From NCBI GenBank assembly GCA_001683985.1, contig MAEO01000002.1:1-50178 (forward strand): a DNA stretch of 50,178 nt. Reading direction: 5' to 3'. The position numbers and the translations under genes are program-made. Every line of letters begins with the position of its first letter. Position 1 is the first letter of the stretch. Shown here piece by piece: positions 1 to 8,387 of the stretch. Under the pieces are notes generated by a model. That model had not been told where the DNA came from and did not search any database. It was given only the letters and a program-made list of their open reading frames with translations. Source of the stretch: Smithella sp. M82. GTDB lineage: Bacteria > Desulfobacterota > Syntrophia > Syntrophales > Smithellaceae.

Positions 1-120
1 CCATCTGTGATTCTCCGGATAGGGTAACTCGTTAATTATTTTACTGCTCTATATCACAGATCAGCATATTTAGCACCGATATTTTACTACTAAAAGAAGA
101 ATTATTTACTTTTTCGACAG

Positions 121-177
121 GCCCAACGTGGCGATCACCGGCAGCGAATAGCCGTCCGGTGCAGCGCCACGTTAGCC
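121..177 (-). other. attC-like integron recombination site
   Basis: Read on the minus strand the site opens with GGCTAAC and closes with GTTGGGC, the paired simple sites expected of attC. Between them are imperfect inverted arms (GTGGCG near one end, CGCCAC near the other). The TAA stop of the preceding methyltransferase gene lies inside the first simple site, as is usual in gene cassettes. Positions 1-120 would belong to the next cassette of the array, which leaves the window; no convincing gene is visible there. Confidence 0.75.
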
Positions 178-969
178 ATTTGCTATTGCCAAAAAGTTAC
201 TCGTCCTAAATTGCTCGAAAATTTCCTGATATGACTTGAGAGGATGTAAATATCCTGATGGGGTAATTCTAAATAGTGCAAAATCGACTTCATTAAAGAA
301 ATACCAGAAATCTTGGAAAAATATTCTTGTGTCGATATTGCAACCACCAAATTCAAAGGTTACGATGTCAATAGATTTGGTGGCAAACATTCTCCTTGCT
401 CCCTCGAGTGCATCAAGTTCATGTCCTTCAATATCAATTTTCAGTAAATGGATATGGTCTATAGAATTCTCTGAGCAATAGGCATCAATCGTATCGATTA
501 CCACCTTTTCTGATTTGCTAAAGTCTATATTGAAATGATCCAGCTTTCTTTTTGTAAGAGAGGCGAGTCCTGACCCGAAGTTATCAAAATGCAATAATAC
601 TTCACCCTTCTCTTTGCCTAAACCAATATTGTTTAGTTTAACTCGCTTATTTTCTTTGGAAGACTCAACAAGCATTTTGAACGTCTCATGACCAGGTTCA
701 AAACAGTGAATTTTGAAATCATCTGTCGTGATATTCTCAAGAATGAGCTGAAGAAATTGACCTTTATTTGAGCCAACATCAAAAATGCAATACGGCGGTC
801 GTTTCTTTCGCTTTAGAACATGAAATATTGCTTGTTCACCGCTGGACAGTACTCCGCCGCCAGATCCGATGCCCATCAGGTATTGCGAAACCTGCACATT
901 CTTTTCCAGCAATTTTTGAATGAATCTGTTTCCTGACGCCTTGATTAAGACATGTTTCAGCATTGACAT
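172..969 (-). CDS. FkbM-family SAM-dependent methyltransferase (cassette gene)
   Basis: A 265-residue protein. The SAM-binding glycine loop reads IFDVGSNKGQF near residue 62, followed by the acidic strand end HCFEPG near 90. The motif LLKIDIEGHELDALEG near 175 is typical of FkbM methyltransferases. The family O-methylates sugars or small molecules; nothing here shows the substrate. The protein is soluble, with no signal peptide. It sits alone between two attC-like sites, so it is a mobile cassette gene whose function need not relate to its neighbours. A weak AAGGAC lies about ten bases before the first ATG; a second ATG two codons later is also possible. Confidence 0.85.
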   Translation of the reverse strand: MSMLKHVLIKASGNRFIQKLLEKNVQVSQYLMGIGSGGGVLSSGEQAIFHVLKRKKRPPYCIFDVGSNKGQFLQLILENITTDDFKIHCFEPGHETFKMLVESSKENKRVKLNNIGLGKEKGEVLLHFDNFGSGLASLTKRKLDHFNIDFSKSEKVVIDTIDAYCSENSIDHIHLLKIDIEGHELDALEGARRMFATKSIDIVTFEFGGCNIDTRIFFQDFWYFFNEVDFALFRITPSGYLHPLKSYQEIFEQFRTSNFLAIANG

Positions 970-989
970 TGAGTTTTTTGTCCTTTGAT

Positions 990-1050
990 GGCTAACGCAT
1001 TGCTCACGGGGCGCGCGCTTTTTGCGCTCCCGTGCAGCAAATTGTTGGGA
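990..1050 (-). other. attC-like integron recombination site
   Basis: The minus-strand site starts TCCCAAC, ends GTTAGCC, and has long pairing arms (TTTGCTGCACGGG against CCCGTGAGCAA) around a GC-rich centre. This is the classic folded attC shape and separates the methyltransferase cassette from the next one. Confidence 0.85.
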
Positions 1051-1055
1051 TATTC

Positions 1056-1952
1056 TTATAATGTTACATCAAAAATGATATACCAGTTATCATCTGGGTC
1101 AAATATATCGTCATCTGTTTCTTCTTTAGCACACCATGAACCAAAAAAATCTTCTACATGACCCTCAGACAGAATGTGCTGAATATTTGTCGGCAGTGGA
1201 TATTTGCGCCGAAGATAATCAAGCCGATATGCGTCTTCATCATCCCGAAAGGAATTACCATCAATTTTAGAGTGACAAACCTGGGTTATGTATTCTTCTT
1301 TGAAATTATATGTCCCTTTAACATGTTTATGTATCGATCTTTCCAAAACTTCAGAGTGCAATTGCGCTAATTCGACAAGTAATTGACATAGCTCAATCAC
1401 ATCAAATTCAGTACTTTTTCCGAAAGAATCGCCGCTGGATGGAGCTCTGTAAGAAATAAGCTCACGATAAGCTTTTGAATGTAAAATGTATTTTTTGAAT
1501 CGTTCAGCTAAATCTTTGTCTAAATTAGAAAGCCAGTCACTTACAACATTTATCGATTTTTTATGGGTTTGTATGATGATCTTCCCGTTTTGCCATTCAA
1601 TTAAAGGAGAAACAAACACTACTGCCCGTATTGCGGACAGGATAGAATAATATTCCAGGTTTGGTATGACAGCCCTTAAATTTTTTCTCTCAGCATACTC
1701 TAAGCTTTCGAGCATAACTGAAGCAGAAAGAATCATTTTTGCTGATAAAAAAACTCTGGCAATCCATTCGGAATTTTTGTCATCATCCCACTTTTTCGTA
1801 ATCTCGGAATATTTTAGGGATAGACTTTTACTGAAGGTTTCAACTTGCTTTTCGTCAATCAAAGTTGGAATGGTTCTGAAGTTGTACCACCATTCTTGAC
1901 CCGCATATTTTTTAACTTCAGAAATAACTTTTTTGACAAAAATATGACTCAT
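1056..1952 (-). CDS. hypothetical protein (cassette gene)
   Basis: A 298-residue soluble protein that I do not recognise. It is charged and mostly helical in appearance, with an aromatic N-terminal stretch (QEWWYNF, residues 19-25). The C-terminus is very acidic (KEETDDDIFDPDDNWY, about 277-292). No signal peptide or membrane segment is visible. The start is supported by AAGGAA five bases before the ATG. The gene fills a cassette bounded by attC-like sites at 990-1050 and 1968-2029. Unknown proteins of this kind are normal cargo of chromosomal integrons, so no function is proposed. Confidence 0.7.
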   Translation of the reverse strand: MSHIFVKKVISEVKKYAGQEWWYNFRTIPTLIDEKQVETFSKSLSLKYSEITKKWDDDKNSEWIARVFLSAKMILSASVMLESLEYAERKNLRAVIPNLEYYSILSAIRAVVFVSPLIEWQNGKIIIQTHKKSINVVSDWLSNLDKDLAERFKKYILHSKAYRELISYRAPSSGDSFGKSTEFDVIELCQLLVELAQLHSEVLERSIHKHVKGTYNFKEEYITQVCHSKIDGNSFRDDEDAYRLDYLRRKYPLPTNIQHILSEGHVEDFFGSWCAKEETDDDIFDPDDNWYIIFDVTL

Positions 1953-1967
1953 TGTATTCCTTAATCA

Positions 1968-2029
1968 TCCCAATGTTGCTTTTCAGCGGGCGCGGTTTTT
2001 TGCGATCCGCTGCAAAAGCCTTGTTAGCT
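1968..2029 (-). other. attC-like integron recombination site
   Basis: The minus-strand site begins AGCTAAC and has pairing arms (TTGCAGCGG against CCGCTGAAAAGCAA). It ends ATTGGGAT, one base away from the GTTRRRY core. It is slightly degenerate but has the right size and position between two cassettes. Confidence 0.7.
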
Positions 2030-2034
2030 GCTGG

Positions 2035-2478
2035 TCAAAACATTTTCTTGTTCCATATTGAAAAAGCATCACATTCTGTGAATTTCAAAATAGCTTCAAT
2101 ATTGGAAAGGACTTCGTCCTGCCAGTTAGGCCGGCCAAAATATTTTTTTGTCAATATATCTTCACCTTCGCAATCGCTTTCATAATAATTGCGCCAAGCA
2201 TTGTCGAAATTGTTACGCTTAGACACCGGTAAGGAATACCTAAATTCAACAACAGCCATTTCATGTTTAAAAAATGACTTTTCCATAATCTCAATCACGT
2301 ACAGGTCAATGAAAGTTTCTTTGGGCTGTCTGAGAAGCACGAGAACTTCAAGAAAGGCATGTTTAAGATTGGCGCCAGAAGCAAAAAAATGTTGAAAGCG
2401 TGCAGCTTTTACAGCACCCCAAAAACCAAGAAAACCACCTGCGAGTGTGCCTACGACACCGATGATTGCAGTAATCAT
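2035..2478 (-). CDS. small membrane-anchored hypothetical protein (cassette gene)
   Basis: A 147-residue protein with one N-terminal hydrophobic segment rich in glycine (about residues 3-22, AIIGVVGTLAGGFLGFWGA), followed by a soluble part of unknown type. The start chosen is the ATG at 2478, which overlaps the stop of the upstream lipoprotein gene as TAATG. This suggests translational coupling in a two-gene cassette. A longer reading from 2550 would run inside the upstream gene and is less likely. No family is recognised. Confidence 0.6.
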   Translation of the reverse strand: MITAIIGVVGTLAGGFLGFWGAVKAARFQHFFASGANLKHAFLEVLVLLRQPKETFIDLYVIEIMEKSFFKHEMAVVEFRYSLPVSKRNNFDNAWRNYYESDCEGEDILTKKYFGRPNWQDEVLSNIEAILKFTECDAFSIWNKKMF

Positions 2479-3152
2479 TATTCCTGATCCCGAACAGTTC
2501 TTAAAATTGCATCCAATGCCCTTGTAAGTTGAGCGGACACTTGTTGCCATGCGATGCGTGCGGCTTTATCTCCGGACGAATAGCCCCACATGTTGGATTC
2601 CCTATGCTCAGCCACTATTGGCAAGATAAAACTTATAGGCGCAGTACCTCGGTAATCCTGCACCTCAAGGTCAATCCAAGCAGCGCCATTCCACCAGCCT
2701 TCACCGGACAAAGAACCTGCCAATACTGATTGCTGAGCCGAAACGTTTCCTACAACTGAACCCCAAGGACCGGTTGCGCTGGTCTGTGCTGAACTTACCG
2801 CATTAGCGAAAGCCGTCGAAGAAACAAGCCGACTCCCAAAAGAGGCTCCGAGCATGACTATACGGACACGGACCGCAACACGACCTTTTGGCGTCTTCGT
2901 GAAGTAATTGTCCCACTCGATAGATGTTCCATAAATCCGACTCAAATCTGTTTGAAGTTGTGACGCTGCATCCTTTGGTTCTTGGGTGGCCCTACCGTCA
3001 AAAACAGCGCCAAGAATCGGCGACTTTAATTCAAGCCCGGTTCTCGGTGGTTCCGAAAGCGTCGGGGCGATGTGACGTTCTGTTGCACACCCGCTAAACA
3101 CGGCCAAGGCAATCATCCCTATTATAGCAATCTCCAAGTGTTTGATTTGCAC
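2478..3152 (-). CDS. putative lipoprotein (cassette gene)
   Basis: A 224-residue protein. It starts with a short positively charged segment, a hydrophobic stretch and the lipobox AVFSGC, which predicts signal peptidase II processing and lipid attachment at Cys (about residue 22). The GTG at 3152 is preferred because GGAGG stands eight bases before it; an upstream TTG at 3173 lacks this. The mature part contains a beta-rich region with VRVRIVMLG and WIDLEVQDYRG, but no named family is recognised. It is the first cassette next to the integrase remnant and is coupled to the following small gene. Confidence 0.65.
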   Translation of the reverse strand: MQIKHLEIAIIGMIALAVFSGCATERHIAPTLSEPPRTGLELKSPILGAVFDGRATQEPKDAASQLQTDLSRIYGTSIEWDNYFTKTPKGRVAVRVRIVMLGASFGSRLVSSTAFANAVSSAQTSATGPWGSVVGNVSAQQSVLAGSLSGEGWWNGAAWIDLEVQDYRGTAPISFILPIVAEHRESNMWGYSSGDKAARIAWQQVSAQLTRALDAILRTVRDQE

Positions 3153-3164
3153 TATGATTCCTCC

Positions 3165-3328
3165 AACTAACAATTAATATACTTGGTTGGTTTTTTCCGA
3201 TTTATGGAGCCCATATTACTCTTTTTTGAGCGGAATCCCAAGAAAAAAGCGCTTAAAAATCAAATAAAATTAACTTTGGGTACTTGGCATTTTGTGGTAA
3301 TATGCCGCTTGAGCCAAGTTGGTATATC
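3165..3328. other. putative attI / platform region of the left integron
   Basis: On the minus strand GTTAGTT (3165-3171) marks the left edge of the first cassette. The following 157 bases separate it from the diverging integrase remnant at 3329. This is where attI and the cassette promoter would lie. A short inverted repeat (CTTGGC near 3284 and GCCAAG near 3313) is visible. Assignment rests on layout more than on motif. Confidence 0.4.
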
Positions 3329-3457
3329 ATGGAAAATTTGTCCGATAACAGAAAAAATGACGTTCTTCCGGAGTTTGGGGCCTTTCTTTTGGATAAGAAA
3401 TTGGCACAGGAAAAGAACGTCTTTTTTTACGCTTTGTGGGCCGGTAAATTTCCTGCA
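3329..3457 (+). pseudogene. truncated tyrosine recombinase (integron integrase-like) N-terminus
   Basis: About 41 residues remain from ATG 3329. The stretch LPEFGAFLLDKKLAQEKNV followed by FFYALWAGKF resembles the N-terminal SAM-like core-binding domain of integron and phage-type tyrosine recombinases. The reading breaks off at about 3450, exactly where a repeat shared with the right end of the window begins. No catalytic domain (R..HxxR..Y) is present. It diverges from the minus-strand cassettes, the arrangement expected of intI. The short length leaves room for another tyrosine recombinase. Confidence 0.5.
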
Positions 3458-3484
3458 ATCAGTGGCTGTCCCCAATTTCCTGCA
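3447..3484. repeat. short interspersed repeat with flanking 11-bp direct repeats
   Basis: AATTTCCTGCA occurs at 3447-3457 and again at 3474-3484, enclosing ATCAGTGGCTGTCCCC. A 24-bp part (3457-3480) is identical, in inverse orientation, to 49901-49924. It sits at the break point of the integrase remnant. The form resembles a solo end of a REP/Y1-transposase-associated element, which is an inference. Confidence 0.6.
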
Positions 3485-3641
3485 ATATATAATTAAATCA
3501 ATATATTAGAGGTGTATTTTCGAGTGAAATCTTAAAAATTGTGGATCACACCTTCGGAAGGTGTAATCCCGTTGCAGAAAAAACTAATATGGTGAACCCC
3601 CAGATTTCCCTGCGGAATTTACTTCACATGGTTTGAATTAA

Positions 3642-3670
3642 TTGCATTGTTCACCGATTAAGTTTATGAT
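3642..3670 (+). promoter_or_regulatory. candidate sigma-70 promoter for the Panacea gene pair
   Basis: TTGCAT (3642-3647) and TATGAT (3665-3670) are separated by 17 bases. Transcription would start near 3677 and reach the ATG at 3733 after about 55 bases. Confidence 0.45.
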
Positions 3671-3732
3671 ATAGATAGCTACTTTGATGTCCATAGTTTC
3701 GCTTTGTGTAATACATATTTTTAAGGTGTCGA

Positions 3733-4527
3733 ATGGATATTAGCAGGGTAGATAAAATTATACAATATACCTTATTGGTTGCCGGTGATGAGGATGATTA
3801 TTTTGATCGTCAGCTTGGGCCAATACATTTGATCAAATATGTTTATTTGGCTGATTTGGATTATGCCGCAAGCCATAATGGAGAAATATTCACGGGTGTT
3901 AAGTGGCAGTTTTACAAATTTGGTTCATGGGCCCAAGAAGTTAATAGCCGTATTGAACCTGCTTTGTTATGTATCAATGCAGATAAAAAAACTTTCCCAA
4001 GCGATTATGAAGATAAAGACGAATGGGTACGATGGACAGCCACTGATGATTCTTTCAGGAATGCGCTGGAGATGGAACTTCCTTTAGTTATCAAATCTAC
4101 TTTGCGAAGGAATGTTCATCGATTCGGCAAAGCAACCCCTGAATTATTGTTATACGTCTATTCGACAAAGCCAATGCTTTGTGCTGCACCTCGAGAATTT
4201 CTCGATTTTTCTAACTTAACGACACCGATAAAAGATTTGTCAGATGAGCAAAGTATCGGCGAGCCTCTCAGCTTTAAAAAACAGAAAACTCTTAAAGCAA
4301 ATCTGCAAAATCTAAGAATACAAAACCCTGAAAGACTATCTGCCAAAAGAAAAAACAGTTTAGTGACACCGCCAATATCACCCCGTTATGATGAAGTGTA
4401 TTTTGAAGGTCTGAAGTGGCTTGATTCTCTTGCGGGAGAGAAAATACAGGAAGGTGAGAAGGATGTAAGTTTTTCTGATTCAATATGGAAATCTCCATCT
4501 AGGTGCGGCGATGACTTTTCCGACTGA
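3733..4527 (+). CDS. Panacea-domain (DUF4065/SocA-like) antitoxin
   Basis: A 264-residue protein. The first 110 residues match the Panacea (DUF4065) fold: HLIKYVYLADLDYAA near residue 32, then FTGVKWQFYKFGSW near 53. Panacea domains act as antitoxins that neutralise varied partner toxins. The C-terminal half is longer than the minimal domain and basic in the middle (about 180-215). The ribosome site AAGGTG precedes the ATG. The next gene starts 17 bases before this stop, the overlap typical of toxin-antitoxin pairs. The antitoxin role is from family knowledge; the partner is damaged. Confidence 0.75.
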   Translation: MDISRVDKIIQYTLLVAGDEDDYFDRQLGPIHLIKYVYLADLDYAASHNGEIFTGVKWQFYKFGSWAQEVNSRIEPALLCINADKKTFPSDYEDKDEWVRWTATDDSFRNALEMELPLVIKSTLRRNVHRFGKATPELLLYVYSTKPMLCAAPREFLDFSNLTTPIKDLSDEQSIGEPLSFKKQKTLKANLQNLRIQNPERLSAKRKNSLVTPPISPRYDEVYFEGLKWLDSLAGEKIQEGEKDVSFSDSIWKSPSRCGDDFSD

Positions 4528-5218
4528 TTCTATTCAAGATGTTGTTAACGTATGGTGGAAAAAATGCGGTAAAGATGAATTAAAAAGAGGTGCATTGATC
4601 AGAGCTTTTGTCCCTCATGTGGATTAGATTCCTAACACTCTGATACCTGTCGGAAGAAAAGAAGCAGATGAACACAGTAAAGCAATAATTGAAATCGCAC
4701 CATTACGAATTAGCACTCCTCGCTCAAAAGCAACATTGCCAGTGGCAGCTTTATCTATTCCTGATGATGAATTGTGGACAGCATACCGATCTAAAAAGCG
4801 TTTTTGTTTAGTGATAGGGACAAAACAACCGTATGTTGAAGATGTGTTGCGCCGTAATATGCCGAAAAAATTAACATCGCCGACTCTTCTTGTTGCACCA
4901 TACTATGGTGCTAATCCGGATGGCAAACGTGCTGGTTATAATCCGGAATTGGTAGATCGAATCAGGCATGCTGAGTATCCACAGTTCATTTTAGATTATC
5001 TTCCAATTCCAGATTCTGAGCAGTCAATTTTAAGGCTTGATCATATACAGCCGGTTAGTCTGCATTATCATGCTTATGAACATACAGGCTTCTGTTTAAG
5101 TGATGAAGCTGTTGAATTAATCCTGGATGATTGGTTGCAATGGCTTTTTTATGGTGGACTTCCTGCGAATAGTTTAATTCTTGATTATCAGAAAGAGATT
5201 ATAGCTGCTTACAGCTGA
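4511..5218 (+). pseudogene. partner of the Panacea gene, interrupted by an in-frame TAG
   Basis: One reading frame runs from ATG 4511 to TGA 5216-5218 (235 codons) with a single TAG at 4625-4627 after residue 38 (AFVPHVD-stop-IPNTLIPVGR). The residues on both sides read as one protein, so a glutamine CAG to TAG change is the simplest explanation. The C-terminal region (LVIGTKQP, TLLVAPYYGA, SILRLDHIQPV, then an acidic helix) vaguely recalls MazF/PemK toxins; that is only a guess. The overlap with the Panacea gene makes it the expected toxin. An internal TTG at 4736 could restart a 160-residue product. Confidence 0.6.
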
Positions 5219-5332
5219 CGCTTACTTCACATCTCCCCCATTACCCCTGCCAACTCTTTCTGCTGGTTCAATCTTCTGATGGAACCAGGAAGTTTAATTT
5301 TCTTTCCTTGTTCCTTGACCCTATGATCCTGA

Positions 5333-5560
5333 CTAGTGTTTTAGGGCGTATTTCTTGAGCTTATACCTCAACATCCTTTCCGATATTCCTAAAATTTCGG
5401 CGGCTTTTGTCTGATTATCCTGTGTTTTTTTCAATGCTTCGATAATTAATTTCAATAGCCTTTTGAGGATCGGTACATTTCCCGCTGGAGCACAAAGCCA
5501 ATACATTTCCAATCCAGTCGGGAACCATTGCGGCTTTTACATGATGTACGACAGTTTTAT
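5333..5560 (-). pseudogene. remnant of a sigma-54 activator, Fis-type HTH end
   Basis: The minus strand encodes a Fis-like DNA-binding tail: LIIEALKKTQDNQTKAAEIL then GISERMLRYKLKKY, ending at the stop 5333-5335. Upstream residues (VKAAMVPDWIGNVLAL, CTDPQKAIE) continue in another frame, so a frameshift separates them near 5440. No AAA+ domain remains. This is the normal C-terminus of NtrC-family enhancer-binding proteins and must be non-functional alone. Confidence 0.65.
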
Positions 5561-5779
5561 TAACAGGATATTTCAGGGCTTGCTATTGTAAGATGATTGT
5601 ATCTCTTTATTGGAATGAGTATAGAAAGCGCTGTTGAGTATGTCAAGAAGCTTAGTGAAAAATTTTAATATTTTCTTTTCGTTAGAGCTAAATTTGTGAT
5701 AAAAAGCAATAAGTTATCGAGAGCATTTTAAAGGGTATTTTGCATGAACTTCAATGAAAATCAGGGAAAATTAAGATTG

Positions 5780-5809
5780 CGGCCGCACCACATTTTGCGG
5801 CCGTTTTTT
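5780..5809 (+). terminator. Rho-independent terminator
   Basis: CGGCCGCA (5780-5787) pairs perfectly with TGCGGCCG (5796-5803) and is followed by six T. No intact gene ends just upstream on the plus strand, so it may belong to a lost gene or isolate the murein synthase gene from upstream transcription. Confidence 0.8.
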
Positions 5810-5878
5810 GCCTTTGGAAAGCATCGTGTGCGGAGTATTCAGTTTTGTATCATAGAAGTTTATAGTTTAGGGTACGAT

Positions 5879-5884
5879 TATAAT
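5879..5884 (+). promoter_or_regulatory. candidate -10 box for the murein synthase gene
   Basis: A perfect TATAAT lies 35 bases before the GTG start at 5919. The matching -35 box is weak, so the call is tentative. Confidence 0.35.
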
Positions 5885-5918
5885 GTCTTGGGCAACTCTA
5901 AAAACATAGGGGGATACC

Positions 5919-8183
5919 GTGAGTCGTAAATATCTGCTTTTGTTTGCAACGGCTACGCTATTTACCATCATGTTCCTTCGCATTGGTTATTTGTACGTCG
6001 AGGTGGGTAAAAAGATTACCGAAAACGATAGTAAATTTCCCTCTATCTTTTACGGACGTTCTCTGGAAATCCGCAAGGGTGATCATCTGGGCAACATCCA
6101 TTTTAATGAACGATTGAACAAACTTTCCTACAAAAGAGTCACGGGGAAACCATTAAAGGCCGGAACATTTTCACAAGAACAGACGCATATACGAATATTC
6201 CTGCGCAATAAAGGAATCGAAAAACATTCAAACGTGAGAGGACCGGTGGATATGGCTTTTCGTAACGGTCGGGTAACTGAGTTGATTTCCTCAACGGGTG
6301 AACAATTGGAGTCTATACGATTGGAACCGGAAGAAATCTGCCGCCTGAATAATACGGGACATGAATCCCTGCATTCGGTTACTCTCTCTGCTATTTCTCC
6401 TTACATGCAGAAAGCTGTAATCGCTTCCGAGGATCCACGCTTTTATTACCACTTCGGATTTGACATTCCTGTAATCGGTTGCGGTTCCACTATTACTCAA
6501 CAGCTCGCGAAGGATTTATTTCTCTCTCCCCGGAAAATTTTTGCGCGCAAGCTGCGCGCGGCGGAACTTGCTTTGGCTATTGAGTTGCGATTATCAAAAA
6601 AACAGATATTGGAGATGTATCTTAACAAAATTTATTTAGGGCATGCAGGTTCCCATGCAATCTACGGAGTTGAAGAGGCGGCTGGTTTTTATTTCTCTAA
6701 GCATGTAAAAAATCTTTCTCTTGAAGAGGCGGCACTGCTTGCCGTGATAATCGATTCTCCGAACCGGCATAATCCCTTCAGAAATCTTGATACGGCAAAG
6801 GAAACTCGCAACAAGATTCTGTCCTGTATGCGAAAACGTTCCATGATCAGGGAAGATGAATTCCTCCGAGCGTCAAAAGCGCCTGTGCGACTCCAATTAC
6901 GTAAAGTTCCTGTAAGCTCGGGTTCGTATTTTATCGATTACATACGGCGGATCACCAAGGAGGGGCTGGGGACGGAAAAATTCTATCATCCCGGATATCG
7001 TTACTACACAAGTCTTGATTCTGTCTGGCAGACTATAGCGCAGAAAGCGGTTGCCGATGGACTTGCCGAAATCGAGCAAAAGGCTCTTCCCGCCGGTGAA
7101 CCGCTGCAAGCTGCACTAATTGCGATTGATCCGAAAACCGGTGAACTGGTTGCCATGATCGGCGGGCGCAGCTACGGACAAACCAGATTCAACAGGGCTG
7201 TTGATGCGAAGCGACAACCGGGAAGCGCTTTCAAACCTTTTGTTCTCCTTGCAGCACTTTCGCAATCGCTGGAAGGTCGGGGGAACTGGACGCTTTCTAC
7301 ATTGGTGTCCGGTGAGCCGATATCAATATCTACTCCCGAAGGATTATGGACACCGTCGAATTTCGAAGACAAGAAGTACGGGAAAATTACGATTCGAAAA
7401 GCAATAGAGGATTCTGTAAATACCGCCATTACCAGGTTAGCCAATGACGTCGGCTTCGAGGAAGTTCTTAAAACCGCACGTCTGGCCGGTATCATGAGTC
7501 CTCTTTTACCTGTACCTTCCATGGCGCTGGGAAGCTTCGAAGTTACGCCCATGGAACTTGCCTATGCCTACACCACTATAGCCTCGGGAGGTGTCCGCTT
7601 TGAGCGATTTCCACTTTTTTCAGTCACAAAAGCAAATGGAGATAAAATCGTTACCAGAAAGGTTAAACATGAACAGGTACTTGATCCGCGGGTGACCTAT
7701 CTTGCCGGATATGCAATGGAGGGAGTACTTCAGCGTGGCACGGCAAAAGATTCGAGATCTCTGAATATTAACTTTCCGGCATCGGGAAAAACCGGAACAA
7801 CAAACGGTAATAAAGATTCGTGGTTTGTTGGCTTCACTCAGGACATGGTTTGTGCTGTGTGGGTAGGATATGATTCCGGTGCCGATACCGGCTTGACAGG
7901 TGCGGACGGAGCTCTACATATCTGGACACGATTTATGAGAGCTGTATATTCCCAGTCCGGACCACCGGCTGTAGTTCCGCCCAGGGGAATAGAAACAGCA
8001 GTGATTGATCCACAATCCGGATATCTTGTCACAAAATTATGTCCTCAAACGTTGACTGAGGCTTTCCTTGCAGGGACAGCACCGAATAAAACATGCCCTG
8101 ATCATCCTGTAAATCCCGTTGCGGATAAAATACGCAAAAAAATGCAGGACGCCGGAAAGGCTTTGCATAAATTGTTCAAGTAA
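5919..8183 (+). CDS. PBP1B-like bifunctional penicillin-binding protein (class A)
   Basis: A 754-residue inner-membrane enzyme that polymerises and cross-links peptidoglycan. The parts are: cytoplasmic tip and membrane anchor (5-28); a UB2H-like region (about 44-125); a GT51 transglycosylase with SEDPRFYYH at 170-178 (catalytic Glu171), STITQQLAKDLF and LNKIYLG; then a transpeptidase with SAFK (436-439), SVN (499-501) and KTGT (624-627). The oddity is that only about five residues separate HFGFD from the CGSTITQQL motif. About 16 to 18 are usual, and a glycine is replaced by Cys188, so a helix of the glycosyltransferase seems deleted in frame. The start is GTG with GGGGGA ahead. Confidence 0.9.
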   Translation: MSRKYLLLFATATLFTIMFLRIGYLYVEVGKKITENDSKFPSIFYGRSLEIRKGDHLGNIHFNERLNKLSYKRVTGKPLKAGTFSQEQTHIRIFLRNKGIEKHSNVRGPVDMAFRNGRVTELISSTGEQLESIRLEPEEICRLNNTGHESLHSVTLSAISPYMQKAVIASEDPRFYYHFGFDIPVIGCGSTITQQLAKDLFLSPRKIFARKLRAAELALAIELRLSKKQILEMYLNKIYLGHAGSHAIYGVEEAAGFYFSKHVKNLSLEEAALLAVIIDSPNRHNPFRNLDTAKETRNKILSCMRKRSMIREDEFLRASKAPVRLQLRKVPVSSGSYFIDYIRRITKEGLGTEKFYHPGYRYYTSLDSVWQTIAQKAVADGLAEIEQKALPAGEPLQAALIAIDPKTGELVAMIGGRSYGQTRFNRAVDAKRQPGSAFKPFVLLAALSQSLEGRGNWTLSTLVSGEPISISTPEGLWTPSNFEDKKYGKITIRKAIEDSVNTAITRLANDVGFEEVLKTARLAGIMSPLLPVPSMALGSFEVTPMELAYAYTTIASGGVRFERFPLFSVTKANGDKIVTRKVKHEQVLDPRVTYLAGYAMEGVLQRGTAKDSRSLNINFPASGKTGTTNGNKDSWFVGFTQDMVCAVWVGYDSGADTGLTGADGALHIWTRFMRAVYSQSGPPAVVPPRGIETAVIDPQSGYLVTKLCPQTLTEAFLAGTAPNKTCPDHPVNPVADKIRKKMQDAGKALHKLFK

Positions 8184-8242
8184 ACAACGTTCTTTCCTCA
8201 TTTTTGGTGCACGTTTATAAGTTTTAAACAAAGAAATAATTT

Positions 8243-8302
8243 ACAGGCAATATATCCATAGAACAGTCTCATATAGATGATAAATAATAGATACTTGCCT
8301 GT
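8243..8302. repeat. inverted repeat in the leader of the hemolysin-III gene
   Basis: ACAGGCAA (8243-8250) is matched by TTGCCTGT (8295-8302) across 44 AT-rich bases. It lies in the 204-base gap before the hemolysin-III gene and could be an operator or part of a leader structure. The role is unknown. Confidence 0.35.
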
Positions 8303-8387
8303 GTTCAGCATTAATTGCTTGTTTTTAAAATGAATCTGTGAACATCATCCAAAAATAATAGTGAATTTTTATCAAAAGGATAGATTT

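Noticed and set aside
3183-3509. 108-codon plus-strand reading beside the left integron
   Set aside because: Low-complexity translation in a different frame from the integrase-like fragment; no ribosome site.
4625-4627. In-frame TAG read as pyrrolysine
   Set aside because: No sign of pylT or pylS or of a methylamine methyltransferase; the residues around the TAG do not suggest one, and a CAG to TAG change explains it.
5744-5929. 61-codon reading frame upstream of the murein synthase gene
   Set aside because: It runs through the strong terminator at 5780-5809, has no family likeness and overlaps the real GTG start.
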